Shown: positions 12,001-22,772 of the stretch, piece by piece | Numbering within the stretch: position 1 is the stretch's first letter | How the letters are laid out: every line of letters begins with the position of its first letter | Origin: Azolla pinnata | Taxonomy: Eukaryota; Streptophyta; Polypodiopsida; Salviniales; Salviniaceae | Reading direction: 5' to 3' | DNA: 41,573 bases | Assembly (NCBI GenBank): GCA_037176905.1 | Contig: JBBBWG010031064.1 | Span: 4,949 to 46,521 of the forward strand | Notes under the pieces: model-generated | The model's database searches: none | Told to the model about the DNA's origin: nothing | Seen by the model: the letters and a program-made list of their open reading frames with translations, nothing else | Translations under genes and position numbers: made by a program

Positions 12001-15000
12001 ACCTTGGGGCTCGATCCAAACTGGAGGAGGAGTTTTGCACAGTCAACGTGGTTATTCTTCACAGCCAAAAATAGTGGAGTTTCTTTTGTTTCTGCTGCCA
12101 TATGCACTGCATCAGGACCTTGGGCCAATAGTAACTGTAACTCAATGCATTATACCAGTTCAGACATTTTTTGTAGTGATTAAAAATAGCAGATATAATT
12201 TCTATACGAGGTTACAAATTAACCTGAAGAAATAAATTTAAATTAAACAACGAACAGACCTGCAAAGCTTGAATGTGGCCATGTGCGGCAGCAATATGCA
12301 CAGGAGTGAAACCCAACATGTTTCTTGCACTTACAGAAGATCCATGTCTAATAAGCTGCCAGACAATTCTGATATTCATGCAATACTTCGTTAGCATTAA
12401 ACCTAGAGAAGCTAGAAAGCAACGTAATAAACGTAAATAACTCATGGTCATGAATTACCCTAATGATTTTGAAGCATCATTTGTCCTGAGGCACAAATGC
12501 AAAGCTGTGTTACCATCTGAATCCGTGGCAGTGATACTAGTAATGTCGTGCAAGAGAACCTTAACAATCATTTCATCTCCAGCCTGAAAACATGCATATG
12601 CAATATATACTGAAACAAAATATTATCTAAGGATTCAATCTCATAATACACAGATACTTTACCTGTGCAGCTCTTAAGATAGGTGCAGCAATATTCTTCC
12701 ATTGATTATCAGCTACGCTCTTTTCTTCAATGTCTTCCTTTAAGAGCATAATGATCTCCAGGTTAATAAGAACTGAGGATCTCTTTTCCGATAATTCATC
12801 AGTTCTTACAATCCTGCTCATCAATCCTCCCATTAATCCATTACTAAAGTTGTCCTTCGAATTAGTATGTGGTACAAGTTTCTCAACAATCATGCTGATG
12901 AACGTTTGATATTTATTCTCTTTGCCGAGGAGAGTTTTTCCGGTGGCGAGTAGAAATGCGGTTAGCGCAAGAGGATCTTCATCCATTGCAAGATGAAAAA
13001 CTAAATTCAATGTTTCCTTTGTGTGATTTGCCAGCAGCTCTATAGCTTTCAGATCCTGAGGAAGTGCACAATCGGTATAAGAAGGCAGTAACCAAAAAAT
13101 GAAAAAGTAAGTTGGGGAATAGAATGAACTGTATGGTCACCTGACTTTTAATGGTTCTTATAATATCATTGGCAGGAAGTGACTTCCATACCTTCTCCCA
13201 CCTTCAGAACATAATATAAATTCACGGCATAAAACATCAAATTTTTAGCATCATGAAATGCACATCCTTCTGAATTCGTTAATGCATAGGAACAATCACA
13301 TGAGAAGTATAACAGGTTATATCGAGCACAGAAAAAGAACTCTAAGTTTTCGATTACAACGTTCATCCAGCAACAGAAGTTTCTTTATGTTGCTCTTAGA
13401 TTATCCTGTCAAGCTAGAAAGAAAGTCAGTAAGCAGCTCAACAGTACTCTCCTATTAAAGTCGAACCTCCAGATTAGTTCTGAATATGTGCAATCAGCTC
13501 GAATCTAGCTGGAAAGTATGACATATTGTGCGGCTTGATGAAAGCAGCTTAAAACAGAACCGGTGTTACACAAAATGTGTGCATTTTACTTATTCGAATG
13601 GAAGAAAATCTTTAATATTCTAGGTAATGTATGCATTTAACAAAACCAAGGTATCCTCGGCAACAATATATCCGTTCTTATGAGATCTGCTATTGTAGGA
13701 AATATGTGTTCCGAGGAAATTAGCTAAAAGCGAAACTGATATTGATATGCGTGTCGTTGCAGTAAACCAGGTTAAACCAAATTGATGTATGACAGCAAAA
13801 AATATGATAATAGTATGTGGATGGTTCTGAATATTGAGCCACGTACCTTTTGTTGTGCAAGGCGGCTTGCAAAGGCGTAAGACCATCATTTGAACGTAAA
13901 TCTGTCTTGGCATGTTTGCATAACAACAACTCTACACATCTCAACGAAAGGTTTTCTGCAGCGTAGTGAAGTGCTGTTTTTCCGTGCTCATCAACAGCGT
14001 TAGTAAAATCCGCAGACGCACCAGAGGACGTGATTCTATGGTAGCTATCGTAAGTTATATTAATTTGTCCGTGCTCAAGTATAGTTTTCGCACAGGAAAC
14101 TGAATCCAAATTACAGGCGAGATGCAGTAGCCTGTGTGGGAACCAGAAACTGAAGAGTGACTGAATGCTTTTAGATTCATTTGTATTATGAACAGAAGCA
14201 CTCATGCTAGCGTTCTCTTCTAGAAAATCAGCTTCCTGCTGCATAAGATTTAGCATTTTCTGAATCGTGTGGATCAAACCATCAGCATTGTCATCACAGA
14301 GGAAGCGAATGAGATTTGTTTCCAGATCAATCCTTTTAGTAATGTCACCAACGTCAACAAAACGATCTGCTACCTCCGGTCTTTCATCCTTGACCGGTAA
14401 TCCTTCGTGCACATAAATTTGTTCCGCTTCTTTAGTTCCAGACGCGAGAACTGATTTTTCTGACGCAGTTTCACAATTGTTTGACTCTTGGTTTATATCT
14501 TCCTCCGGTTCAGCATTCAAAACCTTAGCTTCTGGTTTCTCAATTTCTACTGAAGAAGATATGGAGTTACCACTATAGTTACTCGGAAAGCTCTTGACAT
14601 GAGCCTGGCTTAGTGTATTAATGTTGTAAGCAGAGAAAACATGGCCATCGTTGCCATATTGATTGGGCACTGCGGTCGAGTCATTAAGCTTTTTAACTTC
14701 ACAAAAGTCTTCCATTTGGCCAACAGATTCAAGCACATTATTTATCCCATCTGTTTTTGCTTTAGTGCTATGATTGCTCTGCAACACCGATGGATGATCT
14801 GCAAGGCGACGACTGTCTGTGAACTCCATTTCTATGAGTTGAAGTTTCGGTTGGCTTCAAAAGATTCTCCTGCAAGAAATTCGCATCCTCATTCCTATGG
14901 AAATGTTCTCCTTGTACGACTATATGAAAGAAGAATACTTACTTATAGTCCCTGATCATCAGAACAATATTAACCTGCCAAACCTTGCTCAACACCATCG

Positions 15001-15662
15001 CCAGGTCTAACTGTATTTATTACCATTTTACTAAAGCCGATCAAGCTAGAGTATAACTGCGATCCCATGCTTTACTCCTGATGAACAAAAAAAATTTGAA
15101 GTCGTCAACCTCCATGATAAATCGGTAAGACAAAAATCGAAACCAGTACAAATCACGCGCACATTAGCTCAAGCATAACGACGGTGAAAAACGAGTAGAA
15201 GATGTAATATTCACGTGTTTCAGCTGAAGAAGCAAATCTATTTACAGACGATTTACCTGTTAATGCAGCAGGAGTAAGGCTAGCCACTGCTCCTAGAACT
15301 ACGCCGCTTGTACCGGCAGCATTGTTGAAGACATTGTGAGAAGGAAGCTGAGCATTATCCGAATACCATAGTAGAAACTCAGCATAAAGAGAAAAATATC
15401 TACATTAACCTGAATCATTCATGACAGACATGTCCGGATGAGTACCGAATATGTGGAGAGGGAGGAAGCGATGTTTTAGTGGAAATACAGCGCCGGATGA
15501 AACAGCTGTACTTGTCTATACACAGGTCTTCTTGTCATCAGATGGGAATGTGCCAGGTGAATTGTGACTGAGCTTGAAGTACTGAAGTAACTCGTCAAGA
15601 TGACATACGGAGTGGACGTGCGGATGATTCAAGGTAGCTTCGAAGAGGTTGGGGGAGCGGTT
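9071..15662 (-). CDS. Ankyrin-repeat + RRM + C3HC4 RING protein (multi-exon)
   Basis: Frame-consistent minus-strand exons: 15662-15522, 15377-15257, 14831-13847, 13201-13141, 13055-12663, 12583-12459, 12368-12260, 12134-11989, 11902-11822, about 11702-11556, 11147-10796, 10702-9401, 9319-9071 (stop TAA). From the first in-frame ATG (14829) the product is 1315 residues. Ankyrin repeats lie at about 230-330 (NAVDEHGKTALHYAAENLSL) and 480-640 (NMLGFTPVHIAAAHGHIQAL; PLFLAVKNNHVDCAKLLLQF). An RRM is at about 705-795, with RNP2 IFVGGL, RNP1 RGFGFVTF and a glycine-rich loop before RNP1. A 434-residue polar linker follows. The C-terminal RING at about 1260-1300 shows every ligand: CVLC, PCAH, MCFSC, HCLIC. 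It is probably an E3 ubiquitin ligase that binds RNA, by inference from the domains. Ankyrin-RING proteins are known in plants; I do not recall this triple combination by name. The first exons and the acceptor near 11702 are the least certain junctions. Confidence 0.88.
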
Positions 15663-15960
15663 CTACGAGCAGAAAGAATTGGATGAGGATGCAGGAACTC
15701 CGGGAACTCGGGGAAGAATCGGCGGATCAGAACGGACGGAAGGCCGATATTGGAATGCGCCGAAGGCGAAAGGAGGAGACGGCGAAGACGGAAGCGGGAA
15801 GTGGTGCTGCTGAAGGCAGAAGAAGAAGAAGAAAGGAAGATGGAGACGGCGATGGCGATGGCGATGAAGGAAGAACGGAAGGATCGCGCGGAGAAGAAAG
15901 AGGAAGATGAAGCAGAAGCTTCAAAATATGACGTACGGCTGAAAAACATTAAAATCGGGC
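15663..15960 (-). promoter_or_regulatory. Pyrimidine-rich 5' leader region of the ANK-RRM-RING gene
   Basis: On the minus strand this is TC/TTC-rich, ending at a good acceptor (polypyrimidine then GCTCGTAG, abutting 15662). It contains an open frame from ATG 15949 rich in Ser, Phe and Arg, but that frame is not the one continuing into the next exon, and no strong GTAAGT donor is visible. I therefore treat it as a transcribed leader or first exon with intron, not as a separate gene. The true start codon of the gene may lie here. Confidence 0.4.
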
Positions 15961-17276
15961 GGGCCGCAGCAAAACAAAAAAGAAGAAAAAGAAAAAACTG
16001 TTCTTATTTTCTTACATCACTAAATTATAAAATTAACGCCTCTATTTAAAAAATTAACGCGTAATCAATTGATTAACACCAAATCAGTTAATTGTGAGCT
16101 CAATTAGCATCGAATCAACTGATTGATTAACACACAATTAACTGATTAACACCAAATTAATGCGTTAATCAATCGATTCGATTCTAAAATTACTAACTTT
16201 TGCTAATCGAATAGAGTAAAGGAATCAACATGGATCAATTAGTTGGAAGAGATTGGGAATAGAAAACAATTGACGCCATACTAAGGATACAATTAATGGA
16301 AAGGGATTAGGAATAGAAAATAACTAACGTTATACTACGAGAATTAATTGGGTGTTAATTTTTAGTGAAAGATAAAAAGCATGCGTTAATTTGTAATTTC
16401 TGATTTGAATCAACGTTAAAAAATGTAATTTATAATTTTGTTAAGACATTTTTTTGGGTGATTCTCCCATTTATGATATGTGTAATATAATATGAATCAA
16501 ATTGGTAATGCTACAATTAATTCAAATTCCCTTGTACCATCCTTTGTACTTTGGCCAATTTTAAGGTTGTGGGATCCTTGTAACTACTCCCCAATTATTG
16601 CTCCAGATTCAGCCCGGTAATTCTCAGTGAACCTTAGAAGTAACTTTACCTCGGCCTAATCTCAGTTTGCTAATCGTTTTAACCCTAAGAAGTCAGATCG
16701 ATATATATGGTATAATAAAATTCTTTTGAATCCAATCGGCATTTTGTGGAGTGATGGATCACACAACAATCTCGAGAACATGTCACTACATGATGCAAGC
16801 TCAACATGAATCCAACCGCTTCAATGGGATCCAAAGGAGTATTGATCGAAGGACTTGTTCACCTCCAAACATATGCAGTTTTACTTAGTATTGAATTAAT
16901 ATGGCAAATGAGATTCTTGTTCTGCTACCCTCTCAGACCAATTGCCGGTTGTTGCCTCAATAAGTCATTGCCTTACTAACTTGATAACCATATGCAAGAC
17001 CCTCCTCAAGTAGATCCCTCTCATTGTATAGGGTATCAAGTTTCGACCACCACTTACAAATCACCTCTGGGGAACAAGATTAAAGAAACCATCTTCATTT
17101 GAAATTGTTGTTATTCACATTTGTTGTGATTGGCCCATTGTAAATTGCTTTTTAACCTATTCCCATCGATAGTTGTCAATTCTAATTTAGAACAAGCTCC
17201 TGCCAATTACTCAACCGATTGGGCTAATGAATGGTATCAATGCGAATTAAGAGAATATAAGGAACCCTTCAAACGC

Positions 17277-17355
17277 AGAAAGTTTCCCAAGTTGACTAAC
17301 AAATTTGACAAATTCAGAAAATTTCCCAAGTTGACTGACAAAATGGACAAATTAA
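17277..17355. repeat. Two-copy tandem repeat, about 39 bp
   Basis: The unit AGAAAGTTTCCCAAGTTGAC, continuing with TAACAAATTTGACAAATTC, is followed at once by a second copy with a few substitutions. It has no visible coding function. Confidence 0.7.
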
Positions 17356-17783
17356 CTAACATATTTGTAGTGCAATCTCAAATCCAAATATAGGACATCT
17401 GGCAAGTGGTTGAAGAAAATATCAGCCTAATAGATCATGGAATTACCATCAACAAATATGTGATTTAAAATTAGTAGCCCCTACGAAATAGGCAAAAGGT
17501 ATTGTAACAATAACTAAGGTATCTTATTTATTCACACCTCAATCAAGAGAGACTCCTTAATTGAGACATGGATAGATGTTAGGAGCATACTGGAAATTCA
17601 ATTTTGATGTGGCCGTATATACTCGGTCTTTTAGAGACCCAATATCATTATCAATCCATCTCACTCTATCCCATGCCAAGCATATGTTAACTAAGGGCTT
17701 TCTCATGTCCAAGAATTTTTCATGAAGTTTGTTCATAAAATCCACGGATACCCACATGCAATGTTCAACACAAACTGATATTA

Positions 17784-17873
17784 CAATAGCATCTGATCAT
17801 TATTTTGGACATCAAAATAGCATCTGATCAATATTTTTGACATTACAATAGCATCTGATCATTATTTGGTCCA
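17784..17873. repeat. Three-copy tandem repeat, about 34 bp
   Basis: The phrase AATAGCATCTGATCATTATT followed by TGGACAT or a close variant occurs three times in a row (starting near 17786, 17817 and 17850). It lies about 0.8 kb downstream of the ACP stop codon. Confidence 0.7.
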
Positions 17874-18667
17874 TGTTACAGAAGGAACTTTACCTTCACG
17901 ATACAAAAACGACATCACAATCATAAGAACCACATCCACCATCAATCTATAGTCCAACTCAACATCCACAAGATCACAACCTTCCATCAGTTTTATATTT
18001 TTCTTCACATAATTGAAAGTAAAGCATTAGCTAGATCACAATGACATGTCCAAGCCAAAAAACTCAAGCTTTAAACACAAGAATATCTTTGAATCTCCAA
18101 GGATCATAAATTACTTTTCCCAACAACCAAAGATGACTCCAGGCATTTTGACAAACACACCTTCCATGCTCCTTCAAATTCACAGCCACCCAACCAGCCA
18201 ACCTTCAGGTTCTTTTTTGTTTCACCTACATTAACAATACTCTAAAATGGGTTTCACAAACACAAACTTCATAAAGCATACCGGTAGATCCTGTCTACAA
18301 AGATTTTACAAGAATAGATGCGAGAAGTGCTCTTATGTATACACCAACTAGAAAAACACCAACATTCCATGATAAATTATTCCGCTCTTCAAATAGGCTT
18401 TGTTCACAAGAAACAGAGACCAGATGCTTCCTTGCTAACCCGCGCATTGAAACCCAGAACCAAAATTAAAATGAGCAGCTCCCAAATTATATCATTGAGG
18501 GAATAAGTAGTAAAAATGTTCTCAGATTGTCTAAATTAGACCATACAAAAATCGTTCTACATGAATCAAATAGACATCAACATCTAGCTACCCATGGATG
18601 AGACAAGAAATTCTCCCTTACCATAACAATCAATTTCAATAATAGAACCAAAAAACTGCAAAATATT

Positions 18668-20869
18668 TTAAGCGGGAGGGGGGGGCTTGGGCTTATCTCC
18701 CTTCTCAGCCAAGGCCCTCTCAATAAGATCTGCTGCATCTTGGACAGTTGCTATGGCTTCCGCACCACTCTCATCAACACTAATTCCGAACGCTTCCTCA
18801 AGTGCCATCACAATCTCCACCTATCATAAAAAAAAAAGTAGTTGAATTCCATACAAATATTACATCGCTCAGCAGATTTGAGGTGTATACATTGCATACA
18901 AACTTACAAGACTTCTCACTGCCTCATGCGTGCACAAATATATCCTACCGTCTTAAAGAACTGCCATGATTAACACTTTATTTTGTTAAGTTGCTAATAT
19001 TTCCAGTTGCAAACCCCAGTTTCAAAAGGATAATCTGAATAACACAATGCTTTTCGAAGTAAGAACTAGACTTGCCCTGGATTCCTACTGTGTAAGTTGG
19101 CACCAGAAGGATTAGACCAAATCAGGTATATATATAACCTGAATTTAAGTCCCTAACTTCATTTCTGCTTGCTAAACTTGAGAACAACAACATACAATAA
19201 TCAAAAGCAGGAAGAATGCAGGTTTCCTTCTCCATTATTTACTCTGCTCGCTTAAGTATAACAAGACACCAAACACATTCAATGAGATTAAAGAATCCAG
19301 GAACATACGGCATATTCAATATACAAACTAGATTAAGTTCCTAATTTCTTTTCTGCTTGCTAAACTTTGAGTAGCAACAACATACAACAAATCAAAAGCA
19401 GGAAGAATGCAGGTTTCCTTCTCCAATATTACTCTGCTCGCTTAGGTATAACAAGACACCAAACACATTCGATGAGATTAAAGAACCCAGGAATATACGG
19501 TATATTTTGACATTCATTCTCACACTGTCTAGCTACATAATCATCCTACTGAATACTGATTGAATACTCCCCTGTTAATGTAGCCATTCCCATAAAAATT
19601 GTAGTTTTCCTAACTACTCATTTCACTTCAATAAAATAATATTCAATAAAAATTAAATGTTATTGGGAAAAATGATAACCTGATCAAGTGAATCTGCACC
19701 AAGATCCAAGAATTTCGAAGTTGGATGAACAGCTCCATCATCTGAGGCGAGCTGCTTTGTTACGATCTTTATCACTTGGTCAACAGTTTCCGGTCTTGCT
19801 GCCTACACTTGATTATACGGAAGAGGTTAAGAGACAGCAGACATAGCGCACATATCCACTACTACTTTTGAAACACTGAAATCGATAACACAGCCATCAC
19901 ATATGGAAAAACAATCATGCAGATGATAGTCAAATCCAAATTAATCCCCCTCAGCATGTGAAAAGGTCAATTTTTACTTTTCGGTATTACTATTTTACAA
20001 AGCCTTGCGAATTTCGGAGCCAAGTTACATGGGCATACTACATACAATATTGAGGAGGAAGAAAAGATTTAAATATAAAACAAAAACTACATTAATCCAT
20101 CTCAGCTTGCAAAACAATTCGGACTTTGTTCGCGTCTTTTCCCCTTCTTGCATGTCTGCATTTAAGAAGCATTGTACAACACGAGAACTAAATTAGTAAA
20201 AATTAGCATTAATTTCCCGTCTCGATAACCAAGGGAAAGCATGCACAAGAACTATGAAGAATCCGTGAAGCACTCTAAACTTTCTCAAATTGTAGCAGAA
20301 ACCAGACAGATAACGAAGTGTGCAGCTCAAACAGACGGAGAGCAGAACAAGAAAAATTCATCCATCCGCAGATAGATAACTTAGCATGAATTGCTCAGAA
20401 ATGCAGTGGCAAGCAGCAGATGCATGATCCCAAGCACTGACTGGCTCATGCTCCAAATCGAAGATGGAAGGGGGAGGAACTGAAGGAGGACAGGTTAGAG
20501 CATGAAGCTTTCACACTCAGGGCCGGGCCTTCACCTTGCATGAAATTTGCAGACGGTTAGCTGAGAGCCCCCTTCTGAAGCTGAGGCGAGCGAGGCTTTG
20601 TCCAGAAATCTGAAAAAGGAGGGAGGGAGGGTCGGGGCAAACAAAGCAAACGGAAGTCAGTAGCGAAACCAGCAAACAAGAAGACAGATCAGGGTCAGAG
20701 ATCACGGGTCAGTCAGATCTCTGATCCGAGCCATTTTAGAGGGGAGAAACGTCGTGAAGGGGGCGGGGGGAAAGGGAGGGAGGACCTTGGAGTAGGAGGA
20801 AGAAGCAGAGGGGAGGAGGGCGGGCGTAGCAGAGCGCAGGGAGGAGGAAGCGGAGATCGAGCAAGCCAT
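18668..20869 (-). CDS. Plastid acyl carrier protein precursor (four exons)
   Basis: ACP carries the growing acyl chain on a phosphopantetheine arm in plastid type II fatty acid synthesis. Exons 20869-20786, 20609-20535, 19802-19680 and 18820-18668 join in phase 0 at every GT-AG junction and give 144 residues. The ATG at 20869 opens a Ser/Ala/Arg-rich, acid-free plastid transit peptide ([20 protein letters not shown]...) of about 50 residues ending near QISCK. The mature part begins around [14 protein letters not shown]. Exon 3 ends with the prosthetic-group motif LGADSLD, Ser91 being the expected phosphopantetheine attachment site. Exon 4 starts [17 protein letters not shown], the conserved helix that follows in plant ACPs. 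The last residues [11 protein letters not shown] form a proline tail coded partly by an eight-C run, longer than the usual end. A CTT-rich leader and a TATA box lie upstream. The nuclear position and transit peptide favour a plastid rather than a mitochondrial form. Confidence 0.95.
19147..19500. repeat. Imperfect tandem duplication in ACP intron 3
   Basis: 19147-19310 and 19334-19500 are about 90% alike by eye; both contain AAAGCAGGAAGAATGCAGGT and ATAACAAGACACCAAACACA. The copies are separated by 23 bases, so the period is about 187. The duplication is wholly inside the intron between the exons ending at 19680 and beginning at 18820, and accounts for part of that intron's 0.86-kb length. 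Confidence 0.85.
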
Positions 20870-20908
20870 GGCAGCAGAAGCGGCAGCAGAGGAAGTGGCA
20901 GAAGGGGG

Positions 20909-20942
20909 GAAGAAGAAGAAGAAGAAGAAGAAGAAGAAGAGG
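20909..20942. repeat. GAA microsatellite in ACP 5' leader
   Basis: About eleven GAA units (CTT on the transcribed sense), 40-75 bases upstream of the ACP start codon. Pyrimidine tracts are common in plant 5' leaders; whether this one has an effect cannot be seen. Confidence 0.85.
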
Positions 20943-21007
20943 AAGACGAAGAAGATTTTGAGGTGGAGAGCGATCCGGACAGTGTGAAATAAGAGAGAGA
21001 ATATATG

Positions 21008-21015
21008 TTTTTATA
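21008..21015 (-). promoter_or_regulatory. Probable TATA box of the ACP gene
   Basis: The minus strand reads TATAAAAA, about 140 bases upstream of the ACP ATG, leaving room for a roughly 105-110 base leader that includes the CTT tract. It is preceded on the minus strand by a sequence containing TTAGGGTTAAG (21050-21060), a telo-box-like element. Confidence 0.45.
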
Positions 21016-21060
21016 TGTGTGTGAATTATTACTTTATCTCCATTTTTGTCTTAACCCTAA

Positions 21061-22710
21061 GCCACATCGGTTTCACACCTGTCCGCCCATTTCCCCGTGT
21101 CCGGCCAATTTGAACCGACCAAATCACCAAACATCTTGTATTTCGTTAGTCTAGAGCTTTTATAAGGAGTGAGGGTTTTGATGAGCTCACACTGAGTTGT
21201 TATATGTTATACTCTTTGATCCGTCTCGAATCCGTTCGTAAGAATTTCTGGCTTCATGAGAGAGCGCTTTTCCGTGTTCTTTCCAACAGTATTTGGCACA
21301 CCTCTTCACTCGCGGCCAAGGTCTTTATGTACAGCTCTAGTGGAGAAGGAATGGTTCCAATTTGAGTTAGTCGCCCCTCGATCTGGCTAGATCGCTTGGG
21401 TGATTACTCGATCGTTTCGGCCTAGGAGCGAGATTCAATGGGAAAGCTACTTATAAGGAATCTAGTGTTGTGGGCTCTTGGATGGGTGACACAAGGTATT
21501 ATTAGGCTTCATGGCTAACTGGGTTTAGTTTCCAAGAGGGTTGTCCATAGAATACATGCAAAGCTAATTGAACAAGTTAAGGTGCTAATAGAGCCAGGTG
21601 ATGGGGATCCACAACTAATCATGCATTTTCCTTTTAAGGGAAAAACACTTGGACATGAGTATTGCAGATACTAGATACTGAGCTTGATTGTATATGTGAA
21701 CCCTTCCATCTGCTCAAGTGGAAGGTTGTTTGTTGCGGCACACTTCTTAGTGGAAATGACACCATTACTGTCAAACAACCAATATGAGTACAACGTCGAT
21801 AAGAGTCAAAGTCGAGTCCAAATGCTACATCCGCACACACAGAAAAAAACTAAAGGTCAGATGCTTGGTGGCAAAATGTAAAAAAACAAGAGGCTCGACA
21901 AGAATGGAAGCACCTTCGAGTCAAACCAATATCCATTGATGAACAAAGTGAAACTTATAGCAATCCATAATTAGGAGAACTCCTCTTGCTCAGGGAATTG
22001 TCGAAAGACCCAAGAGAGTAAACCCTAAACCCTAAACCCTAAGAGAGTCAATCACAACAAAAGGAATGAGGGCTTCAATTTAGTATAAACCTCTTGTAGA
22101 ATTCACTAACATTACAAACAAAAGAAAGCCTTCCACTTGAGACTAGTCGACCCAAGAACGAAAAGGGAATTTGGTTCTCCTAGAATCACCAGCAAGAGAG
22201 AGAAACCTCGAGCATTGACACGTCAGAAGCAAGCAACCTTATCCTTTTGAAGGATACACGTTGTACTCGAGCACGACCTCCTTTCTTTCACCAGGTTAAT
22301 CAATGCGAACGTCGAAGTCACAACCTCTGTGTTTTTCTAGGGGCGGAAAAGCCTGCACTTCTGGAATCCAGACATTGTTATCAAGGCAGCATCTCGATTA
22401 GCACAAGCAAGGAGTGCGACGAAGAAAACTCTATCGTCCGAATTTCGTCTTTGTATCGGAAAACGACTCCGATTGGCCTGCATTTCGTCAATCTTTCTAT
22501 CACTCGTATCATTTAATGCATGTATCGAATTCCAGCCTCAATATTACTGAGGCAATGCAAGCACTTGCTCTCTTAATCTTGCCATAGTTTCTTCCCCGTG
22601 GACAAGTTTTCCAGATATATTTCTAACACCTAGGAGTTCATGAACAAGAGAAGGCTATATTTGTAATTATGGTAAAACCTCATCTCTTGCGTAGAAGCAG
22701 TCTGAGGGTT
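21061..22710. other. Region between the divergent ACP and UTP15 genes
   Basis: No gene can be supported. It must contain the UTP15 promoter toward its right end. The short telomere-repeat tract at 22020-22042 is listed separately; the rest shows only short random open frames on both strands. Confidence 0.5.
22020..22042. repeat. Short interstitial telomeric repeat (AAACCCT)3
   Basis: Three tandem units of the plant telomere heptamer, flanked on both sides by AAGAGAGT (22012-22019 and 22041-22048). It lies about 730 bases upstream of the UTP15 ATG. AAACCCTA words (telo-boxes) are known in promoters of plant ribosome and translation genes, so a regulatory role for UTP15 is possible but the distance is large. 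Confidence 0.85.
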
Positions 22711-22713
22711 TAC

Positions 22714-22744
22714 GAAGAAGAAGAAGAAGAAGAAGAAGAAGAGG
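22714..22744. repeat. GAA microsatellite in UTP15 5' leader
   Basis: About ten GAA units ending some 30 bases before the UTP15 start codon. Just upstream is GAGGGTTTAC (22703-22712), a partial telo-box. Confidence 0.8.
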
Positions 22745-22772
22745 AGAAGTATAAGCAGAATCCTTTGCGGCG

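Larger units (their letters stand above)
15961..18667. other. Intergenic region with diverged repeats, no gene seen
   Basis: 16030-16200 is rich in TTAATCAATTGATT words and resembles 2640-2710, suggesting a dispersed repeat. Two short tandem repeats (17277-17355 and 17784-17873) are listed separately. The rest is AT-rich without a frame that I can support as coding. The part just left of 18668 is presumably the 3' untranslated region of the ACP gene. Confidence 0.5.

Noticed and set aside
15683..16049. Plus-strand Glu/Arg/Lys-rich open frames near the 5' end of the ANK-RRM-RING gene
   Set aside because: They come from GGA/GAA-rich DNA complementary to the pyrimidine-rich leader; no domain or splice support.
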